In this document: piece by piece, positions 42,230 to 51,642 of the stretch
Layout of the letters: the number at the start of each line of letters is the position of its first letter
How positions within the stretch are numbered: position 1 is the first letter of the stretch
DNA from: Streptococcus sobrinus DSM 20742 = ATCC 33478
GTDB taxonomy: Bacteria > Bacillota > Bacilli > Lactobacillales > Streptococcaceae
Length of the DNA stretch: 64,000 bases
NCBI RefSeq assembly: GCF_000686605.1
Contig: NZ_JMLC01000003.1
Location: 1 to 64,000, forward strand
Direction: 5' to 3'
Notes under the pieces: generated by a model
The model's input: the letters and a program-made list of their open reading frames with translations, nothing else
Databases searched by the model: none
Told to the model about the DNA's origin: nothing
Made by a program: the position numbers and the translations under genes

Positions 42230-44701
42230 ATGACTGACAAGAAACTTGGACGAAAGTATGCCGTTGTTGACTTAGAAGCGACCAGTGCTTCGACAGCGGC
42301 TCAGATTATTCAGGTTGGGATTGTCATCGTTGACCAGGGTCAAATCGTCCAGACCTACCAAACCGATGTCAACCCTCATGAAGCTTTGAGCAAACATATT
42401 ATTGACCTGACAGGTATTACCGATCGGCAGCTGGCAAAGGCCCCTGATTTTTCTCAGGTTGCCGGTGACATTTTTGCCCTGATTAAGGACTGCATTTTTG
42501 TGGCCCACAATGTTAAATTTGATGCCAATCTCTTGGCAGAACAGCTCTTTTTAGAGGGCTATGAGCTAAAGACCCCGCGGGTAGATACGGTGGAGCTCTC
42601 CCAGGTTTTCTTTCCAACTCTGGAGCGCTACCGCCTGTCGGATTTGGCCTGGCATCTGCAACTGGATTTGAAGCGTGCCCACACAGCCATAGCAGATGCT
42701 TATGCGACGGCCAAATTATTGATTAGTCTGCAAGAAAAAATTGCTAGCCTCCCTCGTTTGACAGTTGAGCGTATTTTGGACTTTGCCGACTACCTCCTCT
42801 ATGAATCCCGTCTCCTAGTTGAAGAGGTTTATCAGACCATGTCACTCAACAGCTCGGATGACTTTGTAGAAGTACAAAATATCCTTGTAAGGAAGGAAGT
42901 TTCCCTGCTTGAGGAGCGCCGGCTATCGGCTGATTTTGCAACCAATCTGGCCCTCCTAGACCTAGACAAGAGACCCCAGCAGGAGGACTTTGCGGCTGAA
43001 TTAGCCAAGTACTATGACCAGCCCACGCCTCTCTTTATCCAAGCACAGACTGGTCTGGGCAAGACTTATGCCTATCTCTTGACCTTGCTCAGTAAGGTTA
43101 AGGATGAAAAAATTATTGTCACGGTGCCCACCAAGGTCCTCCAGGACCAAATTATGGAGCAAGAGGGTAAAAAACTGGCCCAGGTTTTCCATATTAATCT
43201 CCACAGTCTCAAGAGCCCCAGAAACTATATTAAACTAGACACCTTCGCAGCCAGCCTAGCTAAGGAGGACAGCAACCGCTTGGTCAATCGCTACAAGATG
43301 CAACTTTTGGTCTGGTTAACGCAAACGCAAACCGGTGACCTAGATGAAATCAAGCAGAAGCAGCGCTTTGAAACCTACTTTGACCAAATTCGCCATGACG
43401 GAGAACTCAGTAAAAAGTCTCCTTTTTGGGATTGTGATTTTTGGAATCGGTCTTATGAGCGGGCCAAGCGGTCTCGTCTGATTATCACCAACCACGCCTA
43501 TTTTCTGACTCGAGTTGAGGATGATAAGGACTTCGTTAAGGACCAGGTTTTGATTGTTGATGAGGCGCAGAAACTCTTCTTGAATTTAGAACAGTTTTCC
43601 CGCCGCCAGGTCAATTTGACAAAAGTGATGAAAGAAATTCATGCTGGCCTAGAAAATCCAGAAAGCCACTTGCAGGGTAGAATTTTGGAGAGTCTGCAAT
43701 TTGAATTATCCAATCTAGTCCAGGGCTATTACAAGAATCATCAGGCCAACCTTTCCAAGCAATCGGTCAAGCAGATTAGTCAAGACTTGGCTGAGCTGGA
43801 TAACCCTGAATTTAGAGAGCTAAAGGATGCTTTTGCACCGGTATTCTCTGACTTCTGGCTTAGCCAAGATTGGGCAGCAGAGCACCGGATAACTAAGTTA
43901 AATAGTGCTCGGATGGACTTTATGAATTTTCGTGATTTCCTACCTCAGACCCAAAAGACTTATTTTATCTCTGCTACCCTAGAAATTAGTGCTCGGATTT
44001 CCTTACCAGACTTGCTAGGTTTTGAGGCTTATGACTATTTGCGGTTAGCCCGAGAGTCTCATAGTGGCCAAAAAATCTGGCTGGATAGCTCCATGCCAAG
44101 TATTCCTGACTTGTCTGCCCAGAATTACGCCCAGGAGATTGTAGCGAGATTACTGGATTTAGCCCAACTCAAGAAACCTATCTTGGTTCTTTTCAACGCC
44201 AAGAAGCCCATGTTTGACGTCTCTGAAAAATTAGATGAGACAGGGCTAGCCCACCTTTGTCAGCATAAGAATGGCCCGGCAGCCAATGTCAAACGGCGTT
44301 TCGACAAGGGAGAGGCTAACATTCTTCTGGGAACGGGCTCCTTCTGGGAAGGGGTGGATTTCGCCAGTCAGGATGGCCTGATTGAAGTCATTACCCGTCT
44401 ACCCTTTGATAATCCAGAGGATCCCTTCATTAAGAAGGTCAATCGGCAACTGACTGCTTCAGGCAAACATCCTTTTTATGACTACAGCCTCCCTTTAACT
44501 ATTTTGCGGCTCAAACAAGCTATCGGTCGCAGCAAACGTAGAGAAGATCAGATGTCAGCTGTCCTAATCCTGGACAAGCGGGTCTTGACGAAAGGGTATG
44601 GTCATCAGATATACCAGTCCCTAGCCCAAGAGTTCCCTCTAGCAGAAGGGAAATTTGCAAGAATATTGGCGGAAGTGGCTCAATTTTTCAAAAATATTTG
44701 A
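42230..44701 (+). CDS. dinG: DinG-family helicase with DnaQ-like exonuclease domain
   Basis: An 823-residue protein fusing an N-terminal DEDD 3'-5' exonuclease (VVDLEATS with Asp14/Glu16, later VAHNVKFDANLL and RAHTAIADAYATA) to an XPD/DinG-like superfamily 2 helicase with Walker A in AQTGLGKTYAYLL, a DEAQ box (IVDEAQKL), and late motifs LLGTGSFWEGVDF and QAIGRSKR. The four cysteines of iron-sulfur DinG are not seen, fitting the Gram-positive exonuclease-type DinG. It acts in DNA repair or recombination. It heads the conserved dinG-ypmB-aspB-asnS group. Confidence 0.93.
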   Translation: MTDKKLGRKYAVVDLEATSASTAAQIIQVGIVIVDQGQIVQTYQTDVNPHEALSKHIIDLTGITDRQLAKAPDFSQVAGDIFALIKDCIFVAHNVKFDANLLAEQLFLEGYELKTPRVDTVELSQVFFPTLERYRLSDLAWHLQLDLKRAHTAIADAYATAKLLISLQEKIASLPRLTVERILDFADYLLYESRLLVEEVYQTMSLNSSDDFVEVQNILVRKEVSLLEERRLSADFATNLALLDLDKRPQQEDFAAELAKYYDQPTPLFIQAQTGLGKTYAYLLTLLSKVKDEKIIVTVPTKVLQDQIMEQEGKKLAQVFHINLHSLKSPRNYIKLDTFAASLAKEDSNRLVNRYKMQLLVWLTQTQTGDLDEIKQKQRFETYFDQIRHDGELSKKSPFWDCDFWNRSYERAKRSRLIITNHAYFLTRVEDDKDFVKDQVLIVDEAQKLFLNLEQFSRRQVNLTKVMKEIHAGLENPESHLQGRILESLQFELSNLVQGYYKNHQANLSKQSVKQISQDLAELDNPEFRELKDAFAPVFSDFWLSQDWAAEHRITKLNSARMDFMNFRDFLPQTQKTYFISATLEISARISLPDLLGFEAYDYLRLARESHSGQKIWLDSSMPSIPDLSAQNYAQEIVARLLDLAQLKKPILVLFNAKKPMFDVSEKLDETGLAHLCQHKNGPAANVKRRFDKGEANILLGTGSFWEGVDFASQDGLIEVITRLPFDNPEDPFIKKVNRQLTASGKHPFYDYSLPLTILRLKQAIGRSKRREDQMSAVLILDKRVLTKGYGHQIYQSLAQEFPLAEGKFARILAEVAQFFKNI

Positions 44702-44707
44702 TATAAT
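44699..44707 (+). promoter_or_regulatory. extended -10 upstream of ypmB
   Basis: TGATATAAT overlaps the dinG stop codon. It is directly followed by a repeat element, so that element would be the start of the ypmB-aspB mRNA. No good -35. Confidence 0.45.
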
Positions 44708-44709
44708 AA

Positions 44710-44834
44710 CGACAGTCAGATTAGAGAGCCGATAACGCTCGAAAATCTGACTTAGTAAGAAGTTTAGGCAAGCCACCCTAGTGGTTGCCGTAGGAAATAG
44801 AGCCATTTTAATGGCCTCTTTCCTTAACTGATTG
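44710..44834 (+). repeat. modular repeat family 2, compact copy
   Basis: CGACAGTCAGATTAGAGAG pairs with CTCGAAAATCTGACT. The CTTAGTAAGAAGTTTAGGC link, the stem GGCAAGCCACCCTAGTGG, and GTAGGAAATAGAGCC/GGCCTCTTTCC follow. It sits in the dinG-ypmB gap. Confidence 0.85.
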
Positions 44835-44855
44835 ACAGTTGAAAAGGTTGGTAGT

Positions 44856-45335
44856 ATGAAAGAGCCTAAAAAAGGCCATTTTTGGCGGTATTTTATCAGT
44901 ATTCTGGCAGTTTTAATTCTTATTGGCGCCCTTGTTTCTATTTTTTTGGTTGGAGCTATTAAGCCTCACCGAGACGCGAGGAATCAGGCTATTCGGACAG
45001 CCAAGCAGTATGCCAATATTAGCGCCATTAGCGATGTCGAGCAATATAATGGCCATGAGGTCTTCTACACGGTCTTTGGCAAGGATAAGTCGGGCCAAAA
45101 GATTATGGTGACCATCAATAAAAAGCATGCTGGTCAGGTCTACGTTTACCAGGCTGACCAAGGCCTTACAGCAAAGGATGCCCAGAAGGTGGCTAAGACT
45201 AATGGTGCCAAGACCATTCAAAAGACAACCTTTGGGATGGCCAAGGGCGTGCCCATTTGGGAAGTGCGCTCCGGTAGCCAATACTACCTCATCGACTTTA
45301 AAACTGGTGATTTAATTCAAAGGGAGGGCTTATGA
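44856..45335 (+). CDS. DUF5590 (YpmB-like) membrane-anchored protein
   Basis: A 159-residue protein with one N-terminal membrane segment (about residues 13-35) and an outer PepSY-like domain (KDAQKVAKTNGAKTI, WEVRSGSQYYLIDFKTGD). B. subtilis has the same order dinG-ypmA-ypmB-aspB-asnS, and this is the YpmB equivalent; its function is unknown. AAAAGG places the start at 44856, although a TTG frame begins in the repeat. It overlaps aspB by four bases. Confidence 0.75.
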   Translation: MKEPKKGHFWRYFISILAVLILIGALVSIFLVGAIKPHRDARNQAIRTAKQYANISAISDVEQYNGHEVFYTVFGKDKSGQKIMVTINKKHAGQVYVYQADQGLTAKDAQKVAKTNGAKTIQKTTFGMAKGVPIWEVRSGSQYYLIDFKTGDLIQREGL

Positions 45336-46516
45336 CTTATTTATCCAATCGCGTTTTAGAAATGGCGGAAAGTGTCACTCTAGCAGCAGGAGCAAGAGCC
45401 AAGGAACTCAAGGCTCAAGGGCGTGATATTCTTAGCCTGACATTGGGACAGCCCGATTTTGTAACGCCTAAGAATATCCAAGATGCTGCCATCAAGGCCA
45501 TTCAAGGTGGACAAGCTTCTTTTTATACAGTGGCTTCTGGACTACCTGAACTCAAGGCTGCCATCAATAGCTACATGGAAAATTTCTATGGCTACTCCGT
45601 AGAGCCCAACCAGGTAGTAGCAGGAACAGGGGCGAAGTTTGTCCTCTATGCCTTCTTCATGGCAGTCCTTAATCCTGGTGACGAGGTCATCATTCCCACC
45701 CCTTACTGGGTCTCCTATGCCGATCAGGTCAAGGTGGCTCAAGGTCAGCCAGTCTTCGTTCCCGCCAAGGAAGAGAATCACTTCAAGGTGACGGTCGAGC
45801 AGTTGGAAGCAGCCAGAACCGATAAGACCAAGGTCTTCCTCCTAAATAGTCCCTCCAATCCAACAGGGATGATTTATGAGGCTGACGAGTTGCGGGCCAT
45901 CGGGGACTGGGCTGTCCAACACGACATCCTCATCCTGGCAGATGATATCTATGGCCGTCTGGTCTATAATGGAGCCAAATTCACACCCATCTCAACCCTA
46001 TCCGAGGCCATCAGAAAGCAAACTACTGTGGTCAATGGGGTAGCTAAATCTTACGCTATGACCGGTTGGCGGGTCGGTTTTGCTGTTGGTAATCCTGAGA
46101 TTATCGCAGCTATGGCCAAGATTATCGGCCAGACAACATCCAACCTGACAACTGTTTCCCAATATGCGGCTATCGAAGCCTTCACGGGCGACCAGTCCAC
46201 AGTTGAAAGCATGCGCCAGGCTTTTGAGGAACGCCTCAACACCATCTATCCTCTGCTCAATGAGGTTCCTGGTTTTACCACAGTCAAGCCTCAGGGGGCC
46301 TTCTATCTCTTCCCTAATGTCAAGGAAGCCATGGCCTTGAAGGGCTACGATGACGTGACGGCCTTCACCACCGCTATCCTAGAAGAAACGGGCGTGGCCA
46401 TGGTTACGGGAGCTGGCTTTGGGGCACCTGATAATGTTCGCCTCAGTTATGCGACCGATTTGGACACCCTCAAAGAGGCTGTCCGCCGTCTAAAGGTCTT
46501 TATGAAAGGTGAATAG
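45332..46516 (+). CDS. aspB: aspartate/aromatic aminotransferase (class I)
   Basis: A 394-residue PLP enzyme that interconverts aspartate and oxaloacetate with glutamate/2-oxoglutarate. It has PSNPTG (Asn175), LADDIYGRL (Asp204, Tyr207), the Schiff-base lysine in NGVAKSYAMTGWRVG (Lys239), and the C-terminal carboxylate-binding arginine region RLSYATD. It is coupled to ypmB by an ATGA overlap, and aspB-asnS adjacency links aspartate supply with asparaginyl-tRNA. Confidence 0.92.
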   Translation: MTYLSNRVLEMAESVTLAAGARAKELKAQGRDILSLTLGQPDFVTPKNIQDAAIKAIQGGQASFYTVASGLPELKAAINSYMENFYGYSVEPNQVVAGTGAKFVLYAFFMAVLNPGDEVIIPTPYWVSYADQVKVAQGQPVFVPAKEENHFKVTVEQLEAARTDKTKVFLLNSPSNPTGMIYEADELRAIGDWAVQHDILILADDIYGRLVYNGAKFTPISTLSEAIRKQTTVVNGVAKSYAMTGWRVGFAVGNPEIIAAMAKIIGQTTSNLTTVSQYAAIEAFTGDQSTVESMRQAFEERLNTIYPLLNEVPGFTTVKPQGAFYLFPNVKEAMALKGYDDVTAFTTAILEETGVAMVTGAGFGAPDNVRLSYATDLDTLKEAVRRLKVFMKGE

Positions 46517-46525
46517 GAGATTATT

Positions 46526-46897
46526 ATGATTGATCATTTTGGAATAAAGGTGAAAGACTTACAATCCTCAAAAGATTTTTACCAAAAGACGCTTGCTCCG
46601 CTAGGCTATGAATTGCGATTTAATAATGAATACACCGTTAGTTTTGGCGATGAACGCAGCACAGATCCAGGTGGTGATTTCTGGTTAAACGCTAGTCAGC
46701 AAGCCCCCATGCATTTTGCCTTCAATGCTAAGACACATGCAGAAGTAGAGGCCTTTCACCAAGCCGGTCTAGCAGCAGGTGGAAAAGATAACGGTGCACC
46801 TGGGCTTCGTCCACACTACCATGCCAATTATTACGCAGCCTTTTTACTTGACCTAGATGGCAATAATATTGAAGCTGTTTGCCATGGCGATAAGTAA
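46526..46897 (+). CDS. VOC-family (glyoxalase-like) protein
   Basis: A 123-residue single vicinal-oxygen-chelate domain unit. It starts MIDHFGIKVKDLQSSKDFYQ, has metal-ligand-type residues at His4 and in HFAF, and the typical end LLDLDGNNIEAVCH with a glutamate. Proteins of this kind act as lyases, dioxygenases or resistance binders; none can be assigned. It is inserted between aspB and asnS, nine bases after aspB. Confidence 0.8.
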   Translation: MIDHFGIKVKDLQSSKDFYQKTLAPLGYELRFNNEYTVSFGDERSTDPGGDFWLNASQQAPMHFAFNAKTHAEVEAFHQAGLAAGGKDNGAPGLRPHYHANYYAAFLLDLDGNNIEAVCHGDK

Positions 46898-46995
46898 AAG
46901 TGAACGGATGTAATCCCCTGTGACACAGTGGAAAGGTTCGTTAAGTAGAAGTTTTCAAAGCCCTGATTTTCAGCACTCGGTGTAACTTAGAAAAT

Positions 46996-47145
46996 ATGAC
47001 AAATCAGTTTCATCTAGATTATAAATATGTCAACGAGAAGGCAAGATATGCCTCCCTCACCAAAAACTATATTATCTCCCTTGACTGCCAAAATGGTGTC
47101 ATTAGCAAAATTACCCTTGAGGACAATAGTCCCGCCCATAAATAA
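46996..47145 (+). CDS. small hypothetical ORF between VOC and asnS genes
   Basis: A 49-codon frame starting MTNQFHLDYKYVNEKARYAS and ending EDNSPAHK. It reads like protein (patterned hydrophobic residues, good codons) but has no ribosome-binding site. I do not recognise it; it may be a remnant of a larger gene. Confidence 0.3.
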   Translation: MTNQFHLDYKYVNEKARYASLTKNYIISLDCQNGVISKITLEDNSPAHK

Positions 47146-47172
47146 GAAGTAGAAAAAAGAAAGAGAAAATTC

Positions 47173-48519
47173 ATGTCAAAAGAACTCATATCAATTATTG
47201 ATGTTAAAGACCATGTTGGTCAGGAAGTTACCATTGGAGCCTGGGTGGCTAACAAGTCCGGTAAAGGGAAGTTAGCCTTCCTCCAATTGCGAGATGGAAC
47301 AGCCTTTTTCCAAGGTGTTGCCTTCAAGTCAAACTTCATCGAAAAGTATGGCCAAGAAGCAGGACTGGAGAAATTCAACCAAATCAAGCACCTGAGCCAG
47401 GAAACTTCTGTCCTAGTTACAGGGACCATCAAGGAAGACGACCGCTCTAAGTTTGGCTACGAAATGGATGTGACCGATGTCCAAGTGGTTGGTCAGTCTC
47501 ACGACTATCCCATTACCCCTAAGGAACACGGAACAGACTTCCTCATGGATAACCGCCATCTCTGGTTGCGGTCTCGCAAGCAAATGGCCATCATGCAAAT
47601 CCGTAATGCTATTATTTATGCGACTTATGAATTCTTTGACAAGAACGGCTTCATCAAGTTTGATAGCCCAATCCTGTCAGGAAATGCGGCAGAAGATTCA
47701 ACCGAACTTTTTGAAACCGACTACTTCGGAACCCCAGCCTACCTCAGCCAGTCTGGTCAGCTCTATCTTGAAGCGGGTGCTATGGCTCTGGGCCGGGTCT
47801 TTGACTTCGGACCTGTTTTTCGGGCTGAAAAATCTAAGACCCGCCGTCACTTGACCGAGTTTTGGATGATGGATGCGGAGTATTCCTTCCTCAATCACGA
47901 CCAGTCACTGGACCTACAAGAAGCCTATGTCAAGGCTCTGATTCAAGGCGTTTTGGACAAGGCTCCTCATGCTCTGGAAATCTTGGAGCGGGATGTAGAC
48001 CTGCTTAAGAGCTACATCGACAAGCCTTTCAAACGGGTTTCTTACGATGATGCCATTGACCTCCTGCAGGAGCATGAAAATGATCCGGATACCGATTACG
48101 AGCATTTGGAACATGGGGACGACTTTGGCTCCCCTCATGAAACCTGGATTTCCAACTACTTTGGTGTCCCAACCTTCGTGGTCAACTACCCAGCCAGCTT
48201 TAAGGCCTTCTATATGAAGCCAGTCCCTGGCAATCCTGACCGGGTCCTCTGTGCCGACCTCTTGGCTCCAGAAGGTTATGGGGAAATTATCGGTGGTTCC
48301 ATGCGGGAAGATGACTACGATGCCCTCGTTGCCAAGATGGACGCCCTGGAAATGGACAAGTCCGAGTACGAATTCTACCTGGACCTGCGTAAATATGGTT
48401 CCGTCCCTCACGGTGGCTTTGGTATCGGAATCGAACGGATGGTCACCTTCGTCGCCGGCACCAAACACATCCGCGAGGCCATCCCATTCCCACGGATGCT
48501 CCATCGGATTAAACCCTAA
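47173..48519 (+). CDS. asnS: asparaginyl-tRNA synthetase
   Basis: AsnRS charges tRNA-Asn. The 448 residues have the N-terminal OB-fold anticodon-binding domain ([17 protein letters not shown]) and the class IIb catalytic core with motif 2 [15 protein letters not shown] and motif 3 [10 protein letters not shown]. The length fits AsnS and the NxxHL-type catalytic loop excludes AspS. It ends the dinG-aspB-asnS group. Confidence 0.95.
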   Translation: MSKELISIIDVKDHVGQEVTIGAWVANKSGKGKLAFLQLRDGTAFFQGVAFKSNFIEKYGQEAGLEKFNQIKHLSQETSVLVTGTIKEDDRSKFGYEMDVTDVQVVGQSHDYPITPKEHGTDFLMDNRHLWLRSRKQMAIMQIRNAIIYATYEFFDKNGFIKFDSPILSGNAAEDSTELFETDYFGTPAYLSQSGQLYLEAGAMALGRVFDFGPVFRAEKSKTRRHLTEFWMMDAEYSFLNHDQSLDLQEAYVKALIQGVLDKAPHALEILERDVDLLKSYIDKPFKRVSYDDAIDLLQEHENDPDTDYEHLEHGDDFGSPHETWISNYFGVPTFVVNYPASFKAFYMKPVPGNPDRVLCADLLAPEGYGEIIGGSMREDDYDALVAKMDALEMDKSEYEFYLDLRKYGSVPHGGFGIGIERMVTFVAGTKHIREAIPFPRMLHRIKP

Positions 48520-48550
48520 GATACAAAGCCGTTAAGCCCTTTTTCTCCTG

Positions 48551-48579
48551 TTTAAATCTTCTGAATATTTTGCTATAAT
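48551..48579 (+). promoter_or_regulatory. promoter of the GldA-like gene
   Basis: TTTAAA (48551-48556), 17 bases, TATAAT (48574-48579) with TGC upstream. The leader contains TTGGG-CTT-CCCAA and GGAGGAG before the ATG at 48667. Confidence 0.7.
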
Positions 48580-48666
48580 AGGGGCACCATGGGGGCTTGG
48601 GCTTCCCAAATCTATTTTGTTACCGCTAATCAAATAATAATCAAGAGATGATTAGGAGGAGATGTT

Positions 48667-49761
48667 ATGACAACGACTGTAATGGCTAACTACAGCTACG
48701 GAGAAGACTGTTACCAAGAAATTCCAAAGGTGCTCAAGTCTTATGGGATTCATCGTGTGGCCCTCATCGGTGGAAAGAGAGCTCTGGCGGCAACGGAAAA
48801 AGAGGTTCGAGAAATCTTGTCTAAGGCCGGCATTGAGACGACCGGAAGCTTTGTCTATGGGGTGGATTCAACCCAGACCAATATTGATAAGTTAGTCGCC
48901 AAACCAGCTGTCCAAGAGGCTGATGCTATCTTTGGTTTCGGTGGAGGTCGTGCCTTAGATACCACCAAGATGGTCGCAAAGGAGTTAGACAAACCAACCT
49001 TCACCTTCCCGACTATTTGTTCAAATTGTTCAGCAGGGACAGCCATTGCTGTGGTCTACAAGGACGATCATTCGGTGCTCCGCTACGGTTACCCAAACTC
49101 TCCTCTGCATATCTTTATCAATACTCGCGTTATTGCCCAAGCCCCAAGTAAATATTTTTGGGCCGGTATCGGTGATGGAATTTCTAAGGCACCGGAAGTG
49201 GAGCATGCAGTAGCAGAAGCTAAGAAAAAGGGTTTGCTTGAGCTCCCTCATACAGCAACATTGGGTCACGCTGTTGCCCTATCCTCCAAGGATGCTTTCT
49301 ATTATTATGGTAAGCAAGGTCTGGAGGATGTAAAAAATAAGCGACCTTCAAAGGCGGTTGAAGAAATTGCTTTGGACATTGTTGTCTCAACAGGTTATGC
49401 CTCAAACTTAGTCAACCAACCTGATTTTTACTACAATTCTTGCCATGCTCACGCTTTTTACAATGGAACAACGGCCATTCAACGTCAGGGTGAGTACCTG
49501 CATGGTGTTGTTGTATCCTATGGTGTCTTAGTTCTTCACGCCTACTTTGAAGAAACTGATGAGTTAGAAAGAGTTGCCCAGTTCAATAAGGAACTGGGAC
49601 TACCAACTACTCTCAAGGAATTGGGTTTGACGCAAGCTGACGTTCCCAAGATTGTCCAAGTTGCCCTGACGACCAATGAATATAAGAATACCCCTTTTGA
49701 TGGTGAAAAATTTGCCAAAGCCATCTTGGCTGTTGACCAATTAGGGCAAAAGTTAGCATAA
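48667..49761 (+). CDS. iron-containing alcohol/glycerol dehydrogenase family protein
   Basis: A 364-residue GldA-like group III dehydrogenase. The NAD-binding GGGRALDTTK (about 93-102) and FPTICSNCSAGTA follow the family pattern. Metal ligands are expected at GIGDGISK (Asp), CHAHAFYNG and EYLHGVVVSYG (His). It may oxidise glycerol or reduce small carbonyls; the substrate is not certain. It is followed 18 bp later by a RidA gene, suggesting co-expression. Confidence 0.85.
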   Translation: MTTTVMANYSYGEDCYQEIPKVLKSYGIHRVALIGGKRALAATEKEVREILSKAGIETTGSFVYGVDSTQTNIDKLVAKPAVQEADAIFGFGGGRALDTTKMVAKELDKPTFTFPTICSNCSAGTAIAVVYKDDHSVLRYGYPNSPLHIFINTRVIAQAPSKYFWAGIGDGISKAPEVEHAVAEAKKKGLLELPHTATLGHAVALSSKDAFYYYGKQGLEDVKNKRPSKAVEEIALDIVVSTGYASNLVNQPDFYYNSCHAHAFYNGTTAIQRQGEYLHGVVVSYGVLVLHAYFEETDELERVAQFNKELGLPTTLKELGLTQADVPKIVQVALTTNEYKNTPFDGEKFAKAILAVDQLGQKLA

Positions 49762-49779
49762 ATTAGAAAGTGTCATTTT

Positions 49780-50157
49780 ATGAAAACCTTCCATACTGAT
49801 AAAGCTCCTAAGGCCCTAGGCCCTTACGTTCAAGCCAAGCAAGCTGGCGACCTCCTCTTTGCCTCTGGTCAAGTTCCTCTGTCTCCAGAAACGGGCCAAG
49901 TGGTTGGCACTAGCATTGAAGAGCAGACTCAGCAGGTATTAAAAAATATCAAGGCTATTCTGGAAGCCGCTGGAACCGACTTTGACCATGTGGTTAAAAC
50001 CACCTGTTTCCTGAGTGACATCAATGATTTTGCGGCATTCAATGAAGTCTATGCGACGGCCTTCAAGGAAGAATTTCCTGCTCGCTCCTGCGTAGAAGTG
50101 GCCCGCCTGCCTAAGGATGTCAAGGTCGAAGTAGAAGTCGTTGCCTATCTGGGATAA
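49780..50157 (+). CDS. ridA: RidA family 2-iminobutanoate/2-iminopropanoate deaminase
   Basis: A 125-residue RidA (YjgF/YER057c) protein that hydrolyses reactive enamine/imine intermediates released by PLP enzymes. The motifs are ALGPYVQAKQAGDLLFASGQ, FLSDINDFAAFNEVYA and EFPARSCVEVARLPKD, whose arginine (in PARS) binds the carboxylate. It probably shares the mRNA of the dehydrogenase upstream. Confidence 0.9.
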   Translation: MKTFHTDKAPKALGPYVQAKQAGDLLFASGQVPLSPETGQVVGTSIEEQTQQVLKNIKAILEAAGTDFDHVVKTTCFLSDINDFAAFNEVYATAFKEEFPARSCVEVARLPKDVKVEVEVVAYLG

Positions 50158-50218
50158 ACCAGCAGAAATAGTTGGGCTATCTGATTTCATACTTATTTAA
50201 CATTAAAACTTTCATTTT

Positions 50219-50359
50219 TGATACTTTCTTAAAATGTGCGGACGCAAGCAAACTTCTCACGAAGTTTCATTGCTAATTTTCGAGCCATTGTCTCGAAAAT
50301 TCCCGTTATTAGCTAAAACTGTAGTTGTCGCTAATAATACCACTTTGGCGAAAGTATCA
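50219..50359 (+). repeat. palindromic repeat family 3, copy 2
   Basis: A 141-bp element bounded by TGATACTTTC (50219-50228) and GAAAGTATCA (50350-50359). Compared with copy 1 (8510-8646) the terminal stem changed T-A to C-G at the same position on both sides. Inner stems are AATTTTCGAG/CTCGAAAATT and TTATTAGC/GCTAATAA, unrelated in sequence to those of copy 1. Conserved are GTGCGGACG, AAGCAA, CTCACG, AGTTTCATT, and ATAATACCACT..GGCGAAA. Confidence 0.8.
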
Positions 50360-50467
50360 CTTTATCATTCTGTCATCCAATTAAAGTACTCGGCTTTTTA
50401 GCGAATTGTGTCCATGATGGAGCAAAAGATAGCAGGTTTTAAACTTTAAAGAGTATCAAAACATAAG

Positions 50468-50500
50468 CAAAGACCCTTGGTTGGATATCAGGGGCCTTTT
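50468..50500. terminator. terminator of the DUF218 gene
   Basis: AAAGACCCTTGGT and ATCAGGGGCCTTTT form an imperfect stem with a short loop; on the minus strand it ends the gene at 50506. Confidence 0.6.
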
Positions 50501-50505
50501 GTATT

Positions 50506-51297
50506 CTATTTATCTGCAAACTCTGGATTTGCCTCACGGATCAGATGCCCATAGGTTGGAAGAAGGCTGTCAAAAGCTTCTTGAACTTGGTCTGGAATAT
50601 CGACATGAACCAGATAGTTTTTCCCCCTTGGTCCGTAGCCGTCAGGCTTGTCTTGTAATCGAGGAATTTCTCCCATGAGCAGACGGATGTAGTCTTGTGC
50701 TGACCACATGCCCAATGAATTCTGTGGTTGAAGACTGATAGTCTCGTCTTGACTGATGAACTCAACTTCATAGGCAGCATAGTGGATAGCCTTGATATGG
50801 GGTGCTTGCTTGGCAAGCGTAGCCCCCATCCGTCTTTGCATGCTGGCATCTTGGCAGAGGATTATGGATTGACACTCCAGATTTTCAGCAGCAATCAGGT
50901 CCAGAAGATAGCTAATATTATTGCCACAGTTGGTAGATTTGGTCTCCAAAAAATCAGCACTGAGACCGTATTGGTCTTGGAGAATTTGGTTAAATAGCTG
51001 AGCCTCTGTTGTATTATTTGGAACAGTGAGATTTGGAAATGCTTTTCTAGCTTCTTTTACCAGTGCAGGTGTAGTATGTCCGGCCCCACCAATGATGATG
51101 TAATGCTTGGCTATTTGATTGTTCATGGCCTGTGCCAGCACATTGATCCCTTCCAAAATACTGCCGCCAAAGAAGGCAAAGATGTCTGCTTGGCGGATGC
51201 CTTGATGGGTGTAAAGATTGCCCTGATTGATCTGGTCGAAGTCTCTGGGGCCCAAGTAGCTGGCTAGGGTGTTGAGGGCTGAAATGGTGTCTGTCAT
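50506..51297 (-). CDS. YdcF/DUF218-like protein
   Basis: A 263-residue protein with the DUF218 (YdcF/SanA-type) alpha/beta fold: ADIFAFFGGSILEGI, YIIIGGAGHTTPALV, TKSTNCGNNISYLL and SIILCQDASMQRRM follow the family's order of glycine-rich and acidic motifs. It has no signal peptide or membrane segment, so it is cytosolic. YdcF binds S-adenosylmethionine, but the family's role is unclear. AAAGGACC sets the ATG at 51297; an extended -10 TGCTATAAT (51327-51335 on the minus strand) lies upstream. Confidence 0.78.
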   Translation of the reverse strand: MTDTISALNTLASYLGPRDFDQINQGNLYTHQGIRQADIFAFFGGSILEGINVLAQAMNNQIAKHYIIIGGAGHTTPALVKEARKAFPNLTVPNNTTEAQLFNQILQDQYGLSADFLETKSTNCGNNISYLLDLIAAENLECQSIILCQDASMQRRMGATLAKQAPHIKAIHYAAYEVEFISQDETISLQPQNSLGMWSAQDYIRLLMGEIPRLQDKPDGYGPRGKNYLVHVDIPDQVQEAFDSLLPTYGHLIREANPEFADK

Positions 51298-51523
51298 GCT
51301 TGGTCCTTTCAAGTGCTCTTGGCTACATTATAGCACGGCTCATCACCAGAGTGTACACAGAGAACTTTCCAAGAAACTGGCTGCGCAAAAAAAGCAAGCT
51401 AAATCTAGGAAGTAGAACTGTTATTAAACCTATTTTCAGAAGTGTAAATGTCCGATTTTTTGCTAGGTTGCCTTGATGTGATACACTAAAGGAACTTAAA
51501 AGTCCGAAGAAATTAATACATAA

Positions 51524-51560
51524 GAAAAACACCTAGACGGCCATCTAGGTGTTCCTTTTT
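51524..51560. terminator. intrinsic terminator
   Basis: AACACCTAG (51528-51536) and CTAGGTGTT (51545-51553) with T-run on one side and A-run on the other. It lies in the 345-bp gap between the DUF218 gene and the dehydratase genes, where nothing else was recognised. Confidence 0.8.
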
Positions 51561-51642
51561 AGCGATTTTGCTTACCAGACAGGAGAAAGTAGACAAATTG
51601 TAGCAACTCTAGACCATGGTTTGATCTATGGCTTTTCTATTT

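Noticed and set aside
47914-48504. 196-residue frame opposite asnS
   Set aside because: An antisense shadow of a clear tRNA synthetase gene.
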